Part shown: piece by piece, positions 32,401 to 32,894 of the stretch
Layout: each line of letters starts with the position of its first letter
Numbering within the stretch: position 1 is the stretch's first letter
DNA from: Armatimonadetes bacterium CG06_land_8_20_14_3_00_66_21
Lineage (GTDB): Bacteria > Armatimonadota > Abditibacteriia > CG2-30-66-41
Direction: 5' to 3'
Assembly: GCA_002779825.1 (NCBI GenBank)
Contig: PEVN01000090.1
Coordinates: 1-32,894 of the forward strand
DNA length: 32,894 nucleotides
Program-made: the position numbers and the translations under genes
The notes under the pieces: model-generated
Database searches by the model: none
Told to the model about the DNA's origin: nothing
What the model saw: the letters and a program-made list of their open reading frames with translations, nothing else

Positions 32401-32769
32401 GCCCAGCCGCCGCCCCGCATGGAGACGTGGCGCAACCGCCTCCTTCGCCAGTACTTCGACAGCGGCTGCCACGGCTGCCTGATCTGGTGGCTCCCCCCAA
32501 TGGACGGCGGCGCCTTCTACGCCACCTCCGAAGCAGCCGAGCTGATCGCAAAGTACGAGGATTTCTTCCAGCAGTCCCGGCGCTGCGACGAGAAGGTGAA
32601 GGTCGAGGGCCTCGACGAGCGCAACTGGGCGGCGTTCGAGAGAGGCGGAGAGACGGTGGTGGTGCTGATGAACTTCGGCGCAGAGGCAGCGACGGCGACC
32701 GTTACCCTCGGTGGCGCGACCCGCCGGAGCGAGGTTGCGGCGTACGGAGTCGGGGTGATCCGGCGGTAG
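29407..32769 (+). CDS. Large secreted CBM9-containing putative glycoside hydrolase
   Basis: The 1120-aa product starts at an ATG with AGGAG 6-7 nt upstream and has a signal peptide ending at PATAQA (about 28). Residues 33-225 form a CBM9-like sandwich (PPTLDGSLDDSCWRQA, LYLGVEAFEP, FRDDCFEVFLRP, YVLEIAVPFAALG). Middle regions are beta-sandwiches, one reading FWVDNVSFHE. From about 745 to 1030 the sequence looks like a glycosidase TIM barrel: VFLSIGWEPWH, ANWDVEQPVVD with D859 and E861, then FCTCPRCLTAFRKF (C871, C873, C876), a cysteine cluster resembling the metal site of GH42-type enzymes, and GGEMWYLSD. A final small beta domain closes the chain. The catalytic class is inferred, not proven. 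It is not in the minus-strand cluster but shares its CBM9 type. Confidence 0.8.
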   Translation: MHLHSRLRSLPLIALTALLHTVPPATAQALLTAYRTGTPPTLDGSLDDSCWRQASITSMFLSAQATGLPEAQTQVRACWDEANLYLGVEAFEPFLNPKLNMLHAVKAEQTGPDANVFRDDCFEVFLRPDGRATFHFAANSGTGTYDARDGDSSWNCAWQCVPHRGAESYVLEIAVPFAALGARPAGEWRANFCRERTAVTELSTWSGLQGAFNQPEAFGTLRFAETGPALGEVRLTRAENALELHATMAGTQSAALEARVTAGKHAATASAQGSGNAELQVRVGLPEAATRSGRATLQYALRQGDQVVVRSAGVPQLIAAGVVRLSLAPRDAEVAAFLNGKPVAAAAGEARLDLAAGLNVIAVEATARGDAAAVAPKLEAAGRALTPRWLTRATPPVEGWRQALPGEGWNGVERRGEGIWAPGKPQQAFFACGVYVGDPTPQFFPKQDVCYLPRGSKQLMRVYLHAPIDMPQDGYRMVVEAPAGLKYVAAEPITGGNPVVAQAGTTETDGQKLARYHVTYGLMPRQGFELAMRWGDKANTTLAYEPTLSAGGTFGWRHLSMEVTPPLGAVSAHPLIIKWQNRGITGTFWVDNVSFHEKGADKNLLSLGAFDEPEYGKHGLLVPEGPDGSKCVRIVSTPQGADKQQAFWVDKESTVAVDPAKTYVIELDLRCERLGSPHGKPLCGLLFETPVEMAEGEYAAYTYFESLDGTLTELPQRSRVVVLPPLKDVRPQRARISPCYYSSLFRNDEVAKAYAENCRAAGIAWTYGKVNNNVVPELLPLGHKVFLSIGWEPWHALIEMRPFLEAHPELRAQDFGGKPLENVFCPTWLLTDGGEMIAHLQKWLLNTVNTEPYAGANWDVEQPVVDPPTFCTCPRCLTAFRKFAGLPADAPLDPDTILKQHRAQWTDFRCGQNAELAGHLKKALSKADRPVEFSLYSGYEGTRTKEHYGVDWKKMAPHLDFGIAGYGGDRASVRATLDALGEVPFMGGEMWYLSDTDDAQPPPRMETWRNRLLRQYFDSGCHGCLIWWLPPMDGGAFYATSEAAELIAKYEDFFQQSRRCDEKVKVEGLDERNWAAFERGGETVVVLMNFGAEAATATVTLGGATRRSEVAAYGVGVIRR

Positions 32770-32848
32770 CCGCGGGCGACCTCAATGCGGTGCCGTCACC
32801 CTCGCGCGCTTCCCCGGTCCCAGACGTGGCCCGCGTCGGGCCCGAGGG

Positions 32849-32854
32849 TATAAT
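32849..32854 (+). promoter_or_regulatory. Putative -10 box near the window end
   Basis: TATAAT is an exact sigma-70 -10 consensus in a very GC-rich gap, preceded by a 10-bp palindrome TCGGGCCCGA (32836-32845). No good -35 box is seen 17 bp upstream. It would serve a gene beyond the window. Confidence 0.4.
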
Positions 32855-32894
32855 GTCAAGCCAACTTGCTCGCGTACGGTCAACCTGGGCCCCA

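Overview
The window is high-GC, densely coded bacterial DNA. Clear Shine-Dalgarno sites, GTG starts, lipobox and Tat signal peptides, and many large secreted carbohydrate-active or sulfatase-like proteins suggest a heterotrophic, polysaccharide-degrading bacterium of the Armatimonadota / Planctomycetota-Lentisphaerota type. No rRNA or other phylogenetic marker settles this, so the assignment is a low-confidence inference. I saw no tRNA, rRNA, CRISPR array or phage genes.

Layout. (1) 1-6600: the C-terminal half of an acyl-CoA dehydrogenase with a blocked 5' side; a Tat-exported sulfatase (minus); diverging from it, a secreted right-handed beta-helix gene wrecked by an internal deletion/frameshift and a 145-bp MITE-like insertion; then a Gfo/Idh/MocA oxidoreductase. 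(2) 6600-12740: a MazF/PemK toxin-antitoxin pair (minus), the housekeeping pair smc-ftsY (plus), and a Phd/YefM-type antitoxin followed by a VapC toxin gene that has lost its middle. (3) 12860-26780: a long minus-strand block. In transcription order it reads HDAC-family deacetylase, MBOAT O-acyltransferase, SGNH partner, CBM9/TolB-propeller protein, unknown secreted protein, FGE-sulfatase-domain protein, GH29-like lipoprotein, guanylate-kinase-like protein, and a membrane GAF-GAF-GAF-GGDEF diguanylate cyclase. Several neighbours overlap by 4 to 29 nt. (4) 27100-32770 (plus): two small secreted proteins, a beta-propeller relic, a small membrane protein, a PEBP/YbhB lipoprotein and a 1120-aa CBM9-containing putative glycoside hydrolase.

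How it may work together. The MBOAT/SGNH pair is the core of an exopolysaccharide O-acetylation machine of AlgI/AlgJ type. Downstream genes supply secreted glycan-binding and glycan-cleaving proteins, and the last two encode a guanylate-kinase-like protein and a c-di-GMP synthase. A plausible reading is a c-di-GMP-linked locus for making, acetylating and remodelling an extracellular glycan; this is inference from gene order.

A second theme is decay. Two genes (beta-helix, vapC) join an N-terminal to a C-terminal part with the middle missing, one carries a MITE, and the acyl-CoA dehydrogenase lacks its N-terminal half. At least five intergenic gaps hold degenerate 7-10-nt tandem repeats, one of them a textbook G-quadruplex motif just after ftsY.
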